64,000 nucleotides of DNA from JALOAT01 sp041685115 (lineage in GTDB: Bacteria > Pseudomonadota > Gammaproteobacteria > Thiohalomonadales > Thiohalomonadaceae), in NCBI GenBank assembly GCA_041685115.1, contig JAWLGK010000004.1, positions 122,506 to 186,505 of the forward strand. The letters run 5' to 3'. Positions 35,112 through 43,839 of the stretch are shown here, one piece after another (the first letter of the stretch is position 1; each line of letters opens with the position of its first letter). The position numbers and the translations under genes are program-made. A model generated the notes under the pieces. It was not told where the DNA came from. It did not search any database and saw only the letters and a program-made list of their open reading frames with translations.

Positions 35112-35774
35112 TTAGCTCTCGACGCCGGCCAACTCCGGCCAGCTGACCTGGCCTTTGCCGCCCCAGGATTCGAGCAGGCGTATCGCATGTTCCAGCAGGG
35201 CCGGGTCGCAAGGCTGTGTCTCTGTGCCGTGGCCGATGCCCCGCAACAGGAACACACTGGAACTGTGGCGACCCATTCGGCTCTTGCGCCCCAGTTCTGC
35301 CGTCATGCTGTAGAGCTCGGGATGGAACAGCTCGAAGCCGAGGTCTTCAGTAAGGCTGAGAACGCGTTCCAGATCGGAGATCGGCAACACGCCTGCCAGG
35401 TACGAATAGGCGACATCGGTAAGGATGCCAAGTACCGCCGCATCGTCCTTGTCGAGATCGGTGGCGATGCGCTCCAGGGCCTGCGCACTCGCGCAACCGA
35501 GTTCACGGCAGGCCAGGGTATCGCTTTCCGGTGTTTCCAGTTCCTGCCATTGCATGCAGCGCCGCGCCAGATAATGGAGTGCGCTGGGCTGATTGCGACG
35601 CAACGATCCGGCGTTGGTAGTCAGGTAGTCAAACAACCGCCCATCGCGTACCAACGCAACGCGTAGGGCCGGCACCACTGAAACATGTCGTAGACGCTTG
35701 CTACGAAAGCGGTGCCCGGTCTTGGTGCCGGACTGCAATTTTCCAGGTAAATTCGAGCGGTAAAAAGCTTCCAT
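35112..35774 (-). CDS. AroB-like C-terminal domain protein, possibly degenerate
   Basis: The 220-residue protein seems related to the C-terminal half of dehydroquinate-synthase-fold enzymes: LRVALVRDGRLFDYLTTN parallels the 'KVALIKDAELFELLE' pattern and AVLGILTDVAYSYLAGVLP...DLERVLSLTEDLGFELFHPE parallels the HGEAVAIGM... end. The N-terminal NAD-binding half is absent and there is no room for it upstream. The usual metal-binding NFGHTxGHA stretch reads ELGCASAQA, lacking the His. So it is either a remnant or a binding protein without the enzyme reaction. Relationship is from my own reading and should be treated as moderate. Confidence 0.6.
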   Translation of the reverse strand: MEAFYRSNLPGKLQSGTKTGHRFRSKRLRHVSVVPALRVALVRDGRLFDYLTTNAGSLRRNQPSALHYLARRCMQWQELETPESDTLACRELGCASAQALERIATDLDKDDAAVLGILTDVAYSYLAGVLPISDLERVLSLTEDLGFELFHPELYSMTAELGRKSRMGRHSSSVFLLRGIGHGTETQPCDPALLEHAIRLLESWGGKGQVSWPELAGVES

Positions 35775-35893
35775 TTTCTCCGCACCTTGGCCGGTCGCGC
35801 TCTAACTGGGGTTAATACTAGGAGAGAAATTTTCTTGGGCAAGCCACACATGGTGGTTTTTTCCGCCCGCTCTCTCCCGCCTGATTCCACACA

Positions 35894-36331
35894 TCAAAAT
35901 TGCGCCGGAAGCCGGTCTCGAATGACTTGCGGCGCCTGCTGAACAAGGTTCTTGTCGATTTCCAAGCCCACCAGCTTGATGGTCTCGTCCGACAGGTTGT
36001 CACGCAGCAGACCGAGAAAACGCGGTTCGGCCACCACCACGAGCCGGTCGTAATCTCCCGCGGTCCGCGCGCTTTCCAGCATGTCGCCGACGCGCTTGGC
36101 AAACCGGATCGCCTCCTGACGCTTTGGCGGTGTTTGTTCCTCCATGGCGTGGCGCCCTTCCCCGAAACTGTCGAACGCCCGTCCCGGCAGGTCGGTGGTG
36201 AGTTCGGTCTCATGCAAACGTCCTTCCGGGTGCGCCAGATCCTGCACCTCGATCAAGTGCTCATCCGCGCCTTCGGCGCGGAACACGCGTGCGCGGCTGC
36301 TATCCGCCACGAGAACCCACGTGTTCGCCAT
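35894..36331 (-). CDS. Host-attachment (Host_attach/baeRF-like) protein
   Basis: The 145-residue protein matches the family named 'protein required for attachment to host cells', which has an eRF1-like fold. Seen features are TWVLVADSSRARVFRA at the N-terminus, ESARTAGDYDRLVVVAEPRFLGLLR and the final DRLPAQF region. The family name comes from plant-associated bacteria; its true role is not known. The start is ATG 36331, with AAGGAG 6 bp upstream. It follows the beta-propeller gene by 18 bp and is likely co-transcribed with it. Confidence 0.83.
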   Translation of the reverse strand: MANTWVLVADSSRARVFRAEGADEHLIEVQDLAHPEGRLHETELTTDLPGRAFDSFGEGRHAMEEQTPPKRQEAIRFAKRVGDMLESARTAGDYDRLVVVAEPRFLGLLRDNLSDETIKLVGLEIDKNLVQQAPQVIRDRLPAQF

Positions 36332-36349
36332 ATCACACACTCCTTTCGG

Positions 36350-37348
36350 TCAGTGCGCCGATAGCGCCGATGCCTCAGGCGCGATCCCGGACAGCACCGC
36401 GACCTGAAATCCCTCACCCGCCGGAAGCTCGAAGGTTTCCAGGAGTTCGAGATTGCGCTGGTTCAACACCCACACCATCGGTTTCTCCCGGCTCGCCACA
36501 TATAAGGTGCCGGTACCCGTGATGGGATTGATGTCACCGGGAGCGGCGCCCAAATCCACATGACGGGAGGCGCCGGATTCGATGTCGAGCAGGGTGATCT
36601 GTGTGGTCGCCCCACCGATGAACAGCGAGCGACCGTCCTCCCCGAGGGCCAGCCCCGCGAAACCTTTACCGACCGGAATGCGGCGTTCCACCTCGCCGGT
36701 ATCCAACTGCAATACCGTGATGGCGCCCTGTTCGGGCACGCCGACGAGCAGCCGTTTCTCCTCGCGGTCGATGATGAGGAATCGCGGTATGCCGTCCACC
36801 GGCCAGTGCCGCACGACCTGCCATGTCCGCGTGTCGATCTCGGCCACCGTGCCGTCGCCCGTGTTGCCCACGAAAGCGCGCGGTTCGAGCCGTCGAACCA
36901 CTACCGCCGCCGGCGCGGCGCCGGTCTCGAGATAGCGGGTGAGCTGCAACGATTGCAGATCAAATACGCTGATGCCGTTTTTTTCCGGGTGCGTCGACAA
37001 CACGTAGCGCCCGTCGCTGGTGACCGCCTGGGCGTGGATCCGACCACGTACCGGCAGCGTCAATACCGTGTGGCCGTGCGCTGGATCGATCACGTACAGC
37101 TCCCCTGTATCCCCCTCTTCAGACGGACGGCTGGTGAAGCTGCCGGACACCAGCAGCCCCGGCCCTGCCGCAACCACCGTCCGGGCGTCGATGACCCCGA
37201 GCAGGGTGCGCGTGGGCTGGTGCCGGGATGCATCGATCGTGAGAATCCGGTTGGCGGGGCCCAAGGCCATGAACACGAGGGTCGCGGCAGTTGCCTGGCC
37301 GCAGGCCATGAAAAAAAGCGTGTAAAACACCCACGCGCGGACTTTCAT
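36350..37348 (-). CDS. Exported YVTN-type beta-propeller protein
   Basis: The 332-residue product has a signal peptide (about residues 1-22, ending ATAA) and a series of about seven blades, each with a D-x-x-T/S and strand pattern typical of YVTN/quinoprotein-like propellers, for example GISVFDLQSLQLTRYLETG and GTVAEIDTRTWQVVRHWPV. Proteins of this kind act in heme-d1, copper or surface functions; no ligand motif is clear. The start is ATG 37348, since it gives the signal peptide. It leads the Host_attach gene. Confidence 0.78.
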   Translation of the reverse strand: MKVRAWVFYTLFFMACGQATAATLVFMALGPANRILTIDASRHQPTRTLLGVIDARTVVAAGPGLLVSGSFTSRPSEEGDTGELYVIDPAHGHTVLTLPVRGRIHAQAVTSDGRYVLSTHPEKNGISVFDLQSLQLTRYLETGAAPAAVVVRRLEPRAFVGNTGDGTVAEIDTRTWQVVRHWPVDGIPRFLIIDREEKRLLVGVPEQGAITVLQLDTGEVERRIPVGKGFAGLALGEDGRSLFIGGATTQITLLDIESGASRHVDLGAAPGDINPITGTGTLYVASREKPMVWVLNQRNLELLETFELPAGEGFQVAVLSGIAPEASALSAH

Positions 37349-37587
37349 CCTCGCCTTGCCATGCGCTTGCCCCCGGTTTTCCAAAAGCGTAGTTGCAGTC
37401 CGCGCCGACCGCGGGTGCTTTCGATAAGAATCCGTCGTTACCCTGATGGACACCATAAGAACCCGTCCGATCTTCATCGCGCAGCTGATGGACGGGTCGG
37501 TGTTTCCGGTTGCGCGTTGACACAGCGCCCCTAATCCCTATAGTGAAAATCGGGTCCGTTGCTCCATGAGTGATAGGAGGGTATGAG

Positions 37588-37773
37588 ATGCGGTTTACGA
37601 CGGTTGAAGTAAGCAGAGCTTATGCCGATTACCTCGATTCCCTGGATGATTGGCCGCCCCCGCAGCACGAACGCCAGGCAGAACACCCGCAGGCTGCACC
37701 ACCCCAGATGGAAACCCGCGAAGAGACACCCCTGCGACCTCCCCGTGGCGCACTGACCCAAACGGCGCATTAA
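37588..37773 (+). CDS. Small Pro-rich protein of unknown function
   Basis: The 61-residue ORF begins MRFTTVEVSRAYADYLDSL and turns into a Pro/Gln/Glu-rich C-terminal half. It has a very strong ribosome site (TAGGAGG about 7 bp before ATG 37588) and a perfect terminator 14 bp after its stop, features of a genuine small gene rather than noise. I recognise no family, and it has no membrane segment or signal peptide. It is alone between a divergent propeller gene and a converging exonuclease gene. Confidence 0.6.
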   Translation: MRFTTVEVSRAYADYLDSLDDWPPPQHERQAEHPQAAPPQMETREETPLRPPRGALTQTAH

Positions 37774-37786
37774 CGCCAACGAAACG

Positions 37787-37823
37787 AAAAAAAGACGGCC
37801 GGTTCTACCGGCCGTCTTTTTTT
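37787..37823. terminator. Bidirectional Rho-independent terminator
   Basis: A 16-bp perfect arm pair, AAAAAAAGACGGCCGG and its complement (37808-37823), closes a 5-base loop. The flanking A and T tracts allow termination on both strands, for the small plus-strand gene and the converging exonuclease gene. Confidence 0.93.
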
Positions 37824-37875
37824 GCCCGAATGAAGCTCGCAGGTAGGAACGGCGCCAGGCCGTGATTCTGCGTGC

Positions 37876-39096
37876 CTAGTCGCGTAGCCTTCGCAGTAAT
37901 CGCGCGCGCCGGGCCTCGTGGGCATCGCCGAGGCGCTGGGCGTACGCCAGCGCGGTGGTGAAATCACCCACGACGTGTTCGTGGTATTTGGCCAGACGCT
38001 CGATGCTTTCCACGCAGCCCGCTCCGGCCAGTCGCGACCAGAGGGCGCAGGCCTGCTGCCAATCACCGCGCCGCCGATATAGCCAAGCCAGTTCCCGCAG
38101 GCCGTCGGGGGTGAGCATGGCCTCGTGTTCCGCCAGCAACCGGTGTGCACGTGGTTCGTCGCCGCTGCGCAGGAAACTGCGCGCCACGGCGAGGATGTCG
38201 CTCTCCCAGGCACCGGGTTCCTGATGCACCGCATGCAGGATGGGCAGCAGCGCCGCCAGGGACACCAGGTCCCAGTGGTTGTGTTCGAGCACGGCGGGAA
38301 TGCGCGCGGTCTCGCCGCGCTGCACGAAGCCGAACCAGACCTCCGGCACCAGGGCGCCCGGCAGGTCGTGCTCGCGTTCGAAACGGATCAGCCGGCGCTC
38401 GGCGGTGGCGAGGCGGCAATCGTCCCAACGCGAGGCGAAGGCGCGGCGGGTGGCGTGCAGGAGATCCAGATGGGGTTTGTCCAATGCCACGTGCCGGCCG
38501 TTGAGTCGCGCACGCGTGGCGAGCAGCGGCAGGTCGAAGGCCTTGCCGTTGAAACTCACGAAGGCCTCGGCCTCATCGAACCAGGATTTCGCCGCCTCGA
38601 ACAGCGCCGGCTCGCCGGCGAAGGCCGTGAGCATGAACTGGCGCACAACCAGTTCGTGTTTCTCCACCCGCGCCAGGCCGAGCAAAAAGGCCACCGTGCC
38701 GGTGCCGCCCGACAGGCCGGAGGTCTCGGTGTCGAGGAACAGCCAGCCGTGCGGTGCGGCCATGGGGGCGTCCGGCAGGTCCACCGCATCGCGCAGTGCG
38801 GTGAGCGGCTGCTTGCCGTGGCGACCATCGAGCGGCACACGGCGCTCCACCTGCACCAGGCCGGGCGCGATGGCGACACCGCCGAGGCGTTCCGCCATTT
38901 CCTCCGCCGAGGGCACGGCACGCGCAGAACGGGGCGGCGCAGTCGAAGGCGCGCGCAGATCGCGCAGGCGATCGGCCAGGCGCTTCACCGGTGACGACGC
39001 AGGCGCTGCATTGGTTGCAGGCGCGCTCGCAGGCGCCGGCGGCGGCAGGCCGCGCTCCTTCTGCAGCAGGCCCAGCTTAGTCTTGAGCCCGGCCAT
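37876..39096 (-). CDS. mrfB: MrfB-like DEDD exonuclease (YprB family)
   Basis: MrfB of Bacillus subtilis (YprB) is a 3'-5' exonuclease that acts with MrfA in repair of mitomycin C damage. This 406-residue homologue has the RNase-H-like exonuclease domain with the first acidic pair in LFLDTETSGLSGGTGT (about residue 130), a later Asp in SFNGKAFDLPLL and ENHWDLVSL with the final Asp, then a C-terminal helical TPR-like region (LAWLYRRRGDWQQACALW). The start ATG 39096 overlaps the mrfA end by 20 bp, so the pair is coupled as in Bacillus. An Ala/Pro-rich linker follows the first 20 residues. Confidence 0.85.
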   Translation of the reverse strand: MAGLKTKLGLLQKERGLPPPAPASAPATNAAPASSPVKRLADRLRDLRAPSTAPPRSARAVPSAEEMAERLGGVAIAPGLVQVERRVPLDGRHGKQPLTALRDAVDLPDAPMAAPHGWLFLDTETSGLSGGTGTVAFLLGLARVEKHELVVRQFMLTAFAGEPALFEAAKSWFDEAEAFVSFNGKAFDLPLLATRARLNGRHVALDKPHLDLLHATRRAFASRWDDCRLATAERRLIRFEREHDLPGALVPEVWFGFVQRGETARIPAVLEHNHWDLVSLAALLPILHAVHQEPGAWESDILAVARSFLRSGDEPRAHRLLAEHEAMLTPDGLRELAWLYRRRGDWQQACALWSRLAGAGCVESIERLAKYHEHVVGDFTTALAYAQRLGDAHEARRARLLRRLRD

Positions 39097-41476
39097 GGAA
39101 GAGTTCCAGCACCCGCAGCGCCGCGGCCTTCGGCGAATAACCACGCTCCTCATCGGAGGCGAGGATGGGCCCCACGCAACTGGGACAGCCGAAGCGGCAG
39201 TCGCACGCGCCCACCAGCGCCCGGGCGGCCTGCACCACCTCGTGGCGCTGCTCGTACAACGGCGTCGAGAGCCCCACGCCGCCGGGATAGTTGTCGTAAA
39301 GAAACACCGCCGGCCGGAAACGTCCCTGGCTGTCGGCCGTGATCACCTTGCCGTCGTCGCCGCGGATCTGCCCGCGCCCGCCCGCGTCCACGGTGGCGAA
39401 CCAGCGCGCGTCGCCGTCGCCCACGGCACGGCCCAGGTCGTGCGGCTCGGCCATGGTGCGCAGCGCGGCCACGTGATGCAGCGCATAGGCCGCGCCGAGA
39501 AAACCATCCAGCGCCTGCTGGCGGCTTGGGAAAGCGCGCTCCAGCACCTCGGGTTGGATCTGCCACCACACCGCCGTGGTGTGCATTTCCTGATCGGGCA
39601 GGTTGATGTTGCCGTAGCCCACGTTCTCGTGGGTGTAGTAGCGGATCTTCTTGTAGCCGGCGATGCGCCGCACCACGTGCACCTCACCGCGGGCGCATTC
39701 CGCGCCCGGCGCACTGTCGCGGGCGAAGTCGTCGAGGATCTTGAGCTTCGTGTAATCGATGGCGTCGGTGTAATAGTCGGCGCGGGTTCGGCGCACGAAG
39801 GCCTTGCGGCCCTCCCAGTCCAGCTTTTCCACCTGGTAGGGATTGGCCTGCACCATGTAGATGGCGCCTTCGTAGATGGTCATGGGCGCGCTGGAAAAAT
39901 CCACCTCGGCGATGATGCCCTGGCGCCCGTCGGTGATCTCCACCACCACGAAGTTGCCCTCCGCCACGGAGCGCAGGCTCACGCTGTTGGCGGGATAGCT
40001 GTCGGCGGTCCAGTGCCAGCGCTCGCCTTCGCGGTGGATGATGCCCTGCTCCGCCAGGTACTCCAGCAATTCCAGCAGGTTTTCGCGGCCGAAGTTTTCG
40101 CCTTCGTTGAAGGGCAGTTCAAAGGCGGCGCAGCGCACGTGATCGAGCAGAATCAACAACTGATCCGGATCGATGCGCGCATGCTCGGGGCTGGCACCCA
40201 GGAAGAACTCCGGATTGCGCACGATGTACTGATCCAGCGGCGCGCTGCTGGCCACCAGCACGCCCAGCGCCGTGCGGTTGCGTCGCCCGGCGCGGCCCAG
40301 GCGCTGCCAGGTGGCGGCGATAGTGCCGGGATAACCGTTCAGCACGCACACGTCGAGCGCGCCGATGTCCACGCCCAGTTCCAGCGCCGAGGTGGCGATG
40401 ACGCAATCGATGTCGCCCTTGCGCAGCTTCTGTTCCGTGGCGCGGCGCTCCGTGGGCAGATAGCCGCCGCGATAGGCGAACACGCGCGCGGGCTTGCGCG
40501 GGTCGCGGTCGAACACGTCCTTCAGATACTTGGTGAGCACCTCCACCATGAGCCGGCTCTGCGCGAACAAAATGGTCTTGAGCCGGGTCTTCACCGCGGC
40601 GCGGGCGATGCGCGTGGTCTGGGAACGGGCCGAGGCACGAATGCCCAGGTCCGGATTGATCACCGGCGGGTTCCACAGCAGCAGGCGTTTTTCCCCGGCG
40701 GGCGCGCCGCTTTCGGTGATCGCAGCGACCTCTTCCTCCAGCAGCGCGCTAGCCAGTTCCGCGGGATTGGCAATGGTGGCCGAGGCGAAGATGAACAGCG
40801 GATCGGAACCGTAGAAGCGGCACACGCGTCGCAGACGGCGGATCACGTTGGCCACGTGGGAGCCGAACACACCGCGATAGGTGTGCATCTCGTCGATCAC
40901 CACGAAGCGCAGGTTCTCGAAAAACTGCGCCCACTTGGTGTGGTGAGGCAGGATGCCCTGGTGCAGCATGTCCGGGTTGGAGACCACGATGTCGCCGCGG
41001 GTGCGCACCGCCTTGCGCGCGTCGCCCGGGGTGTCGCCGTCGAAGGTGAAGGCCTTCACCCCCAGGTCGCCGGCCTGATTCAGTTCCAGGATCTCGGCCA
41101 CCTGGTCCTGCGAAAGCGCCTTGGTGGGAAACAGGTAAAGCGCCTTGGCCTGCGTCTGCATGGCCGATTGCAACACCGGCAGGTTGTAGCACAGGGTCTT
41201 GCCCGAGGCGGTGGGCGTCACCACCACGAAGTGGCGGCCCTCGCGCGCCAGGCGCCAGGCCTCCGCCTGGTGGCTGTAGAGCCGCTGGATACCGCGCGCG
41301 GCCAGGGCCTGTCGCAGGCGCGGATCCAGATCCGCGGGAAGGTCGGCATAACGTCCGTTACGGGGCGGCACCACCAGCTCGCCCGTGATGCGGCTGCGGT
41401 ACTTGAACGACAGCCGCTCGGCCAGGCGGGCCACCGGATCGTCTGGGGTGCTGATTTTCTCCGCGGGCCGGCTCAT
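39077..41476 (-). CDS. mrfA: MrfA-like DEAD/DEAH helicase with C-terminal Zn domain
   Basis: MrfA is a 3'-5' DNA helicase of the YprA/DUF1998 group for non-canonical excision of crosslinks. The 799 residues contain Walker A TPTASGKT near residue 92, motif II DEMHTYRG near 200, motif III SATIAN, motif VI QRLGRAGRR near 390 and, in the last 60 residues, the zinc motif CDCRFGCPSC of the DUF1998 domain. The length agrees with B. subtilis MrfA (749). It is the first gene of mrfA-mrfB and is divergent from lexA (69 bp between starts), which suggests SOS control. Confidence 0.9.
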   Translation of the reverse strand: MSRPAEKISTPDDPVARLAERLSFKYRSRITGELVVPPRNGRYADLPADLDPRLRQALAARGIQRLYSHQAEAWRLAREGRHFVVVTPTASGKTLCYNLPVLQSAMQTQAKALYLFPTKALSQDQVAEILELNQAGDLGVKAFTFDGDTPGDARKAVRTRGDIVVSNPDMLHQGILPHHTKWAQFFENLRFVVIDEMHTYRGVFGSHVANVIRRLRRVCRFYGSDPLFIFASATIANPAELASALLEEEVAAITESGAPAGEKRLLLWNPPVINPDLGIRASARSQTTRIARAAVKTRLKTILFAQSRLMVEVLTKYLKDVFDRDPRKPARVFAYRGGYLPTERRATEQKLRKGDIDCVIATSALELGVDIGALDVCVLNGYPGTIAATWQRLGRAGRRNRTALGVLVASSAPLDQYIVRNPEFFLGASPEHARIDPDQLLILLDHVRCAAFELPFNEGENFGRENLLELLEYLAEQGIIHREGERWHWTADSYPANSVSLRSVAEGNFVVVEITDGRQGIIAEVDFSSAPMTIYEGAIYMVQANPYQVEKLDWEGRKAFVRRTRADYYTDAIDYTKLKILDDFARDSAPGAECARGEVHVVRRIAGYKKIRYYTHENVGYGNINLPDQEMHTTAVWWQIQPEVLERAFPSRQQALDGFLGAAYALHHVAALRTMAEPHDLGRAVGDGDARWFATVDAGGRGQIRGDDGKVITADSQGRFRPAVFLYDNYPGGVGLSTPLYEQRHEVVQAARALVGACDCRFGCPSCVGPILASDEERGYSPKAAALRVLELFHGRAQD

Positions 41477-41510
41477 GGGGTTCTCCAGGCGTCAGGCCGT
41501 CGATAATATA

Positions 41511-41525
41511 GAACCGATGGAGAAC
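41511..41525. promoter_or_regulatory. Candidate LexA operator GAAC-N7-GAAC
   Basis: A direct repeat GAAC (41511-41514), 7 bases, GAAC (41522-41525) lies between the divergent mrfA and lexA starts. The same form is the SOS box of alphaproteobacterial LexA. It would allow auto-regulation of lexA and damage-induction of mrfAB. That this LexA binds it is inference. Confidence 0.55.
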
Positions 41526-41545
41526 AGACAATCAGGAACACGCCC

Positions 41546-42145
41546 ATGGAACTGACCCGCCGTCAGCAAGCCATTCTGGATTTCCTGCGCGAACACGCAC
41601 GGCAGCAGACCTATCCGCCCACGCTGGACGAGGTCTGCGCGGCCCTGGGCCTGCGCTCCCGCGGTTCGCTGCACAAGCACGTCAGCGCCCTGGTGGAGGC
41701 GGGTTACCTTGAACCGCTCCACGGCAAGCAGCGCGGCCTGCGCCTGAGTGCGGCGGCGGTCGATGAAGAAAACACCCTCCCCCTGCTCGGCACCATCGCC
41801 GCGGGCCGCCCCATCGAAGCCGTCGCCCAGCCGGAAAACATCGACGTACCGCCGCTACTGCGCGGCCGCACGCCCTGTTACGTGCTGCGCGTGCGCGGCG
41901 ATTCCATGGTGGACGAAGGCATCCTGGATGGCGATTACGTGATCATCGAGGCGCGCGAGCAGGCGCGTGACGGGGAGATCGTGGTGGCACTGGTGGACGG
42001 GCACGAGGCGACGCTGAAGCGCTTGCAGCGGCGTTCCGGCGAGGTACTGCTGCACCCGGCGAACGCCGCCATGGAGCCCATGCGCTATGCGCCCGAACGG
42101 GTGGCGATCCAGGGCGTGTTGGTGGGGCAGATGCGGCGCTATTGA
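41546..42145 (+). CDS. lexA: LexA-type repressor
   Basis: This 199-residue SOS repressor cleaves itself when bound to RecA filaments, releasing DNA-damage genes. It has an N-terminal winged helix (recognition region LGLRSRGSLHKHVSAL, residues about 37-52), then an S24 latent protease with the Ala-Gly scissile bond in TIAAGRP near residue 84, Ser in RGDSMVDEGI near 118 and Lys in ATLKRL near 155. The recognition helix differs from E. coli (FRSPNAAEEHLKAL), which points to another operator sequence. It is adjacent to mrfAB, not to recA or imuAB. It may be one of several LexA paralogues. Confidence 0.93.
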   Translation: MELTRRQQAILDFLREHARQQTYPPTLDEVCAALGLRSRGSLHKHVSALVEAGYLEPLHGKQRGLRLSAAAVDEENTLPLLGTIAAGRPIEAVAQPENIDVPPLLRGRTPCYVLRVRGDSMVDEGILDGDYVIIEAREQARDGEIVVALVDGHEATLKRLQRRSGEVLLHPANAAMEPMRYAPERVAIQGVLVGQMRRY

Positions 42146-42170
42146 CGACGGGTCAACGACGATGGGTCAT

Positions 42171-42284
42171 CGCGGAGGACGCGGAGAAATGTTTCAAACC
42201 AGGGAGGCCACCAACAAAGTGGCGTCTCCGTGTCTCTGGGTCTCTGCGTTGAATCATTGACTGTTAACCTCCGCGTCCTCCGCG
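42171..42284. repeat. Inverted pair of CGCGGAGGACGCGGAG units
   Basis: The 16-bp unit at 42171-42186 is repeated in inverse at 42269-42284, enclosing 82 bp with AT/GC mixed content and a TCTCTG-type minor repeat. The unit is the same core as at 10112-10300. It lies just past the lexA stop in the gap before the converging ubiT gene. Confidence 0.8.
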
Positions 42285-42330
42285 TTGTGCCAGGGGATTC
42301 GCTCCGTGGCTCCGTGGTGCATTTTTCAGC

Positions 42331-42858
42331 TCAAGGCTGGCGCTGCAAGGCACCGGAGATGTTGCGCAAACGGGAAACCGCTCCGGAAACCACGGCTCCC
42401 GCCCGCTCACCCAGCACGGCGCGGAAATGCGCGTCTGCATCGAATTCCATCGCGTCCAGCAGGTTTTTTACCAGCAGGCCCGTGGCCACATCGCCTTTGA
42501 GCGCCAGACGCCGATGGAAGAACAAGGTGTCCGGGTCCTCGCGACGGCTCGCCAGTAACCAAAAGTCATGCAGGTCGCCTTCGATGGTCACATCGGGTTG
42601 ACCGCCGCTGGCAGCCCTTACCAAGCGGGTGCCTGCCACTTCAAAGCGCAACTCGGTGCCGGTGTCACGGATGTGCAGCGCGAAACGCTTGCCGTGCAAA
42701 TCCGCCAGTTGTTCGCGAATCCACTGGCCCTTGAGCAGGTGGTTGGTAATACGCGCCACCACCTCGCTGTGCACGCTGTCGGGTAGTACACGCAACCCCC
42801 GCACAATGCCGGGCAGCAGTGTCAGGGAGACTTTTGCCATGGGAGCGAAAATTGCCAT
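42331..42858 (-). CDS. ubiT: SCP2-domain lipid-binding protein UbiT
   Basis: UbiT is the SCP2-type accessory factor that binds the prenylated intermediates in oxygen-independent ubiquinone synthesis, together with UbiU and UbiV. The 175-residue protein has the SCP2 core from KRFALHIRDTGTELRFEV through VTIEGDLHDFWLLAS and LKGDVATGLLVKNLLDA. It is immediately downstream of ubiV (21 bp), so ubiV-ubiT is probably one transcript. It shares the family's short length. Confidence 0.9.
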   Translation of the reverse strand: MAIFAPMAKVSLTLLPGIVRGLRVLPDSVHSEVVARITNHLLKGQWIREQLADLHGKRFALHIRDTGTELRFEVAGTRLVRAASGGQPDVTIEGDLHDFWLLASRREDPDTLFFHRRLALKGDVATGLLVKNLLDAMEFDADAHFRAVLGERAGAVVSGAVSRLRNISGALQRQP

Positions 42859-42879
42859 CTGTCGTTCCTTTGGTGGGTG

Positions 42880-43773
42880 TCAGGCACGCCATTCCATGCC
42901 GGCGCCGCCTAACCAATAGCCGTTGCACGGTGCGCCCGCGCCGAGCGTCGCCGTGCGCGCCGCAGCGGCAGCGGCAGATTCGGCGCCGTCTATGACGGCA
43001 CGGAATGCAGCAATGATATCGGCCATGTGCTCACTCTGGGGCGAGAGCCTTACCACATCCACGCCCGCTTCCACCATGCCGGGCAATTCCCCGATCAGGT
43101 TCACCGTTTGTGCCGACTGGGTCTGAATGCCATTGAAGACCAGGAAAGGCTTGTCGTCCTGTGATTCCACCATCATGCCATCCGCATAATCGCCGCAGCG
43201 CCATTCGCAGTCGTCCTTGGGCAGATTGCAGGCGCGCGCAGTAAAGCATCGTGCAGAAAAGGCCAGCGGCATTCGCCCGAAAGCGAATATTTCGGTTTCC
43301 ATCCCGGCGGGGCGCTGCGCCTGGAAACCGCACAGCGTTTCCCGTGACAGTTCCACCGGCATGACCCAGCGGCGGGCGCCCAGTTCCGCGAGCCAGGCGA
43401 GCGTCCCGCTGTTATAGACGTTGAGGTGCGGACCGGCCACGAAAGGACGGCCTGCGCACTGACGCACCGCACCCATCTCGTTGGCCTCCACCAGGTAGTC
43501 GCTGTTACCGGCGATCCGCCGCATGGTGATCAGCTCGGATTCCGCCTCCACCAGCGCAAGCGTGGATAGCACCACATCTTTCCCCGCCGCCTTGAGTTGC
43601 GCGGCGATCTCCAGCCAATCCTCCAGCCGCAGCGCACGCCGCTTCGAACACACCGCCTCTCCCAGGTAGACAATGTCCACGGGCCAGTTTGCGACGTCAC
43701 GATAGAACGACAGCACCCGTTCCTTAGGCCAGTAATAAAGAAGAGGACCGAGCGAAATTTTCATGGGTTTCAT
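42880..43773 (-). CDS. ubiV: Anaerobic ubiquinone hydroxylation protein UbiV (U32 peptidase family)
   Basis: UbiV with UbiU forms a [4Fe-4S] heterodimer that hydroxylates the ubiquinone ring without oxygen, using prephenate as oxygen donor. The 297-residue protein tracks E. coli UbiV closely: SLGPLLYYWPKE at the start, DIVYLGEAVCSKRRA with the first Cys, and ARCFTARACNLPKDDCEWRC supplying the others. A GGAG site lies upstream of ATG 43773; ATG 43764 is a second possible start. It sits 370 bp downstream of ubiU, across a repeat, on the same strand. Confidence 0.93.
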   Translation of the reverse strand: MKPMKISLGPLLYYWPKERVLSFYRDVANWPVDIVYLGEAVCSKRRALRLEDWLEIAAQLKAAGKDVVLSTLALVEAESELITMRRIAGNSDYLVEANEMGAVRQCAGRPFVAGPHLNVYNSGTLAWLAELGARRWVMPVELSRETLCGFQAQRPAGMETEIFAFGRMPLAFSARCFTARACNLPKDDCEWRCGDYADGMMVESQDDKPFLVFNGIQTQSAQTVNLIGELPGMVEAGVDVVRLSPQSEHMADIIAAFRAVIDGAESAAAAAARTATLGAGAPCNGYWLGGAGMEWRA

Positions 43774-43839
43774 TGTTCTCCAGCCAAGGCGACCGCCCTA
43801 GCCTCTCTCAACCAAGACTCACGAAGCATCTTACCCCCT

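Noticed and set aside
38240..41506. 1088-codon open frame opposite mrfA and mrfB
   Set aside because: Both minus-strand genes have complete family motifs; the plus frame has none.
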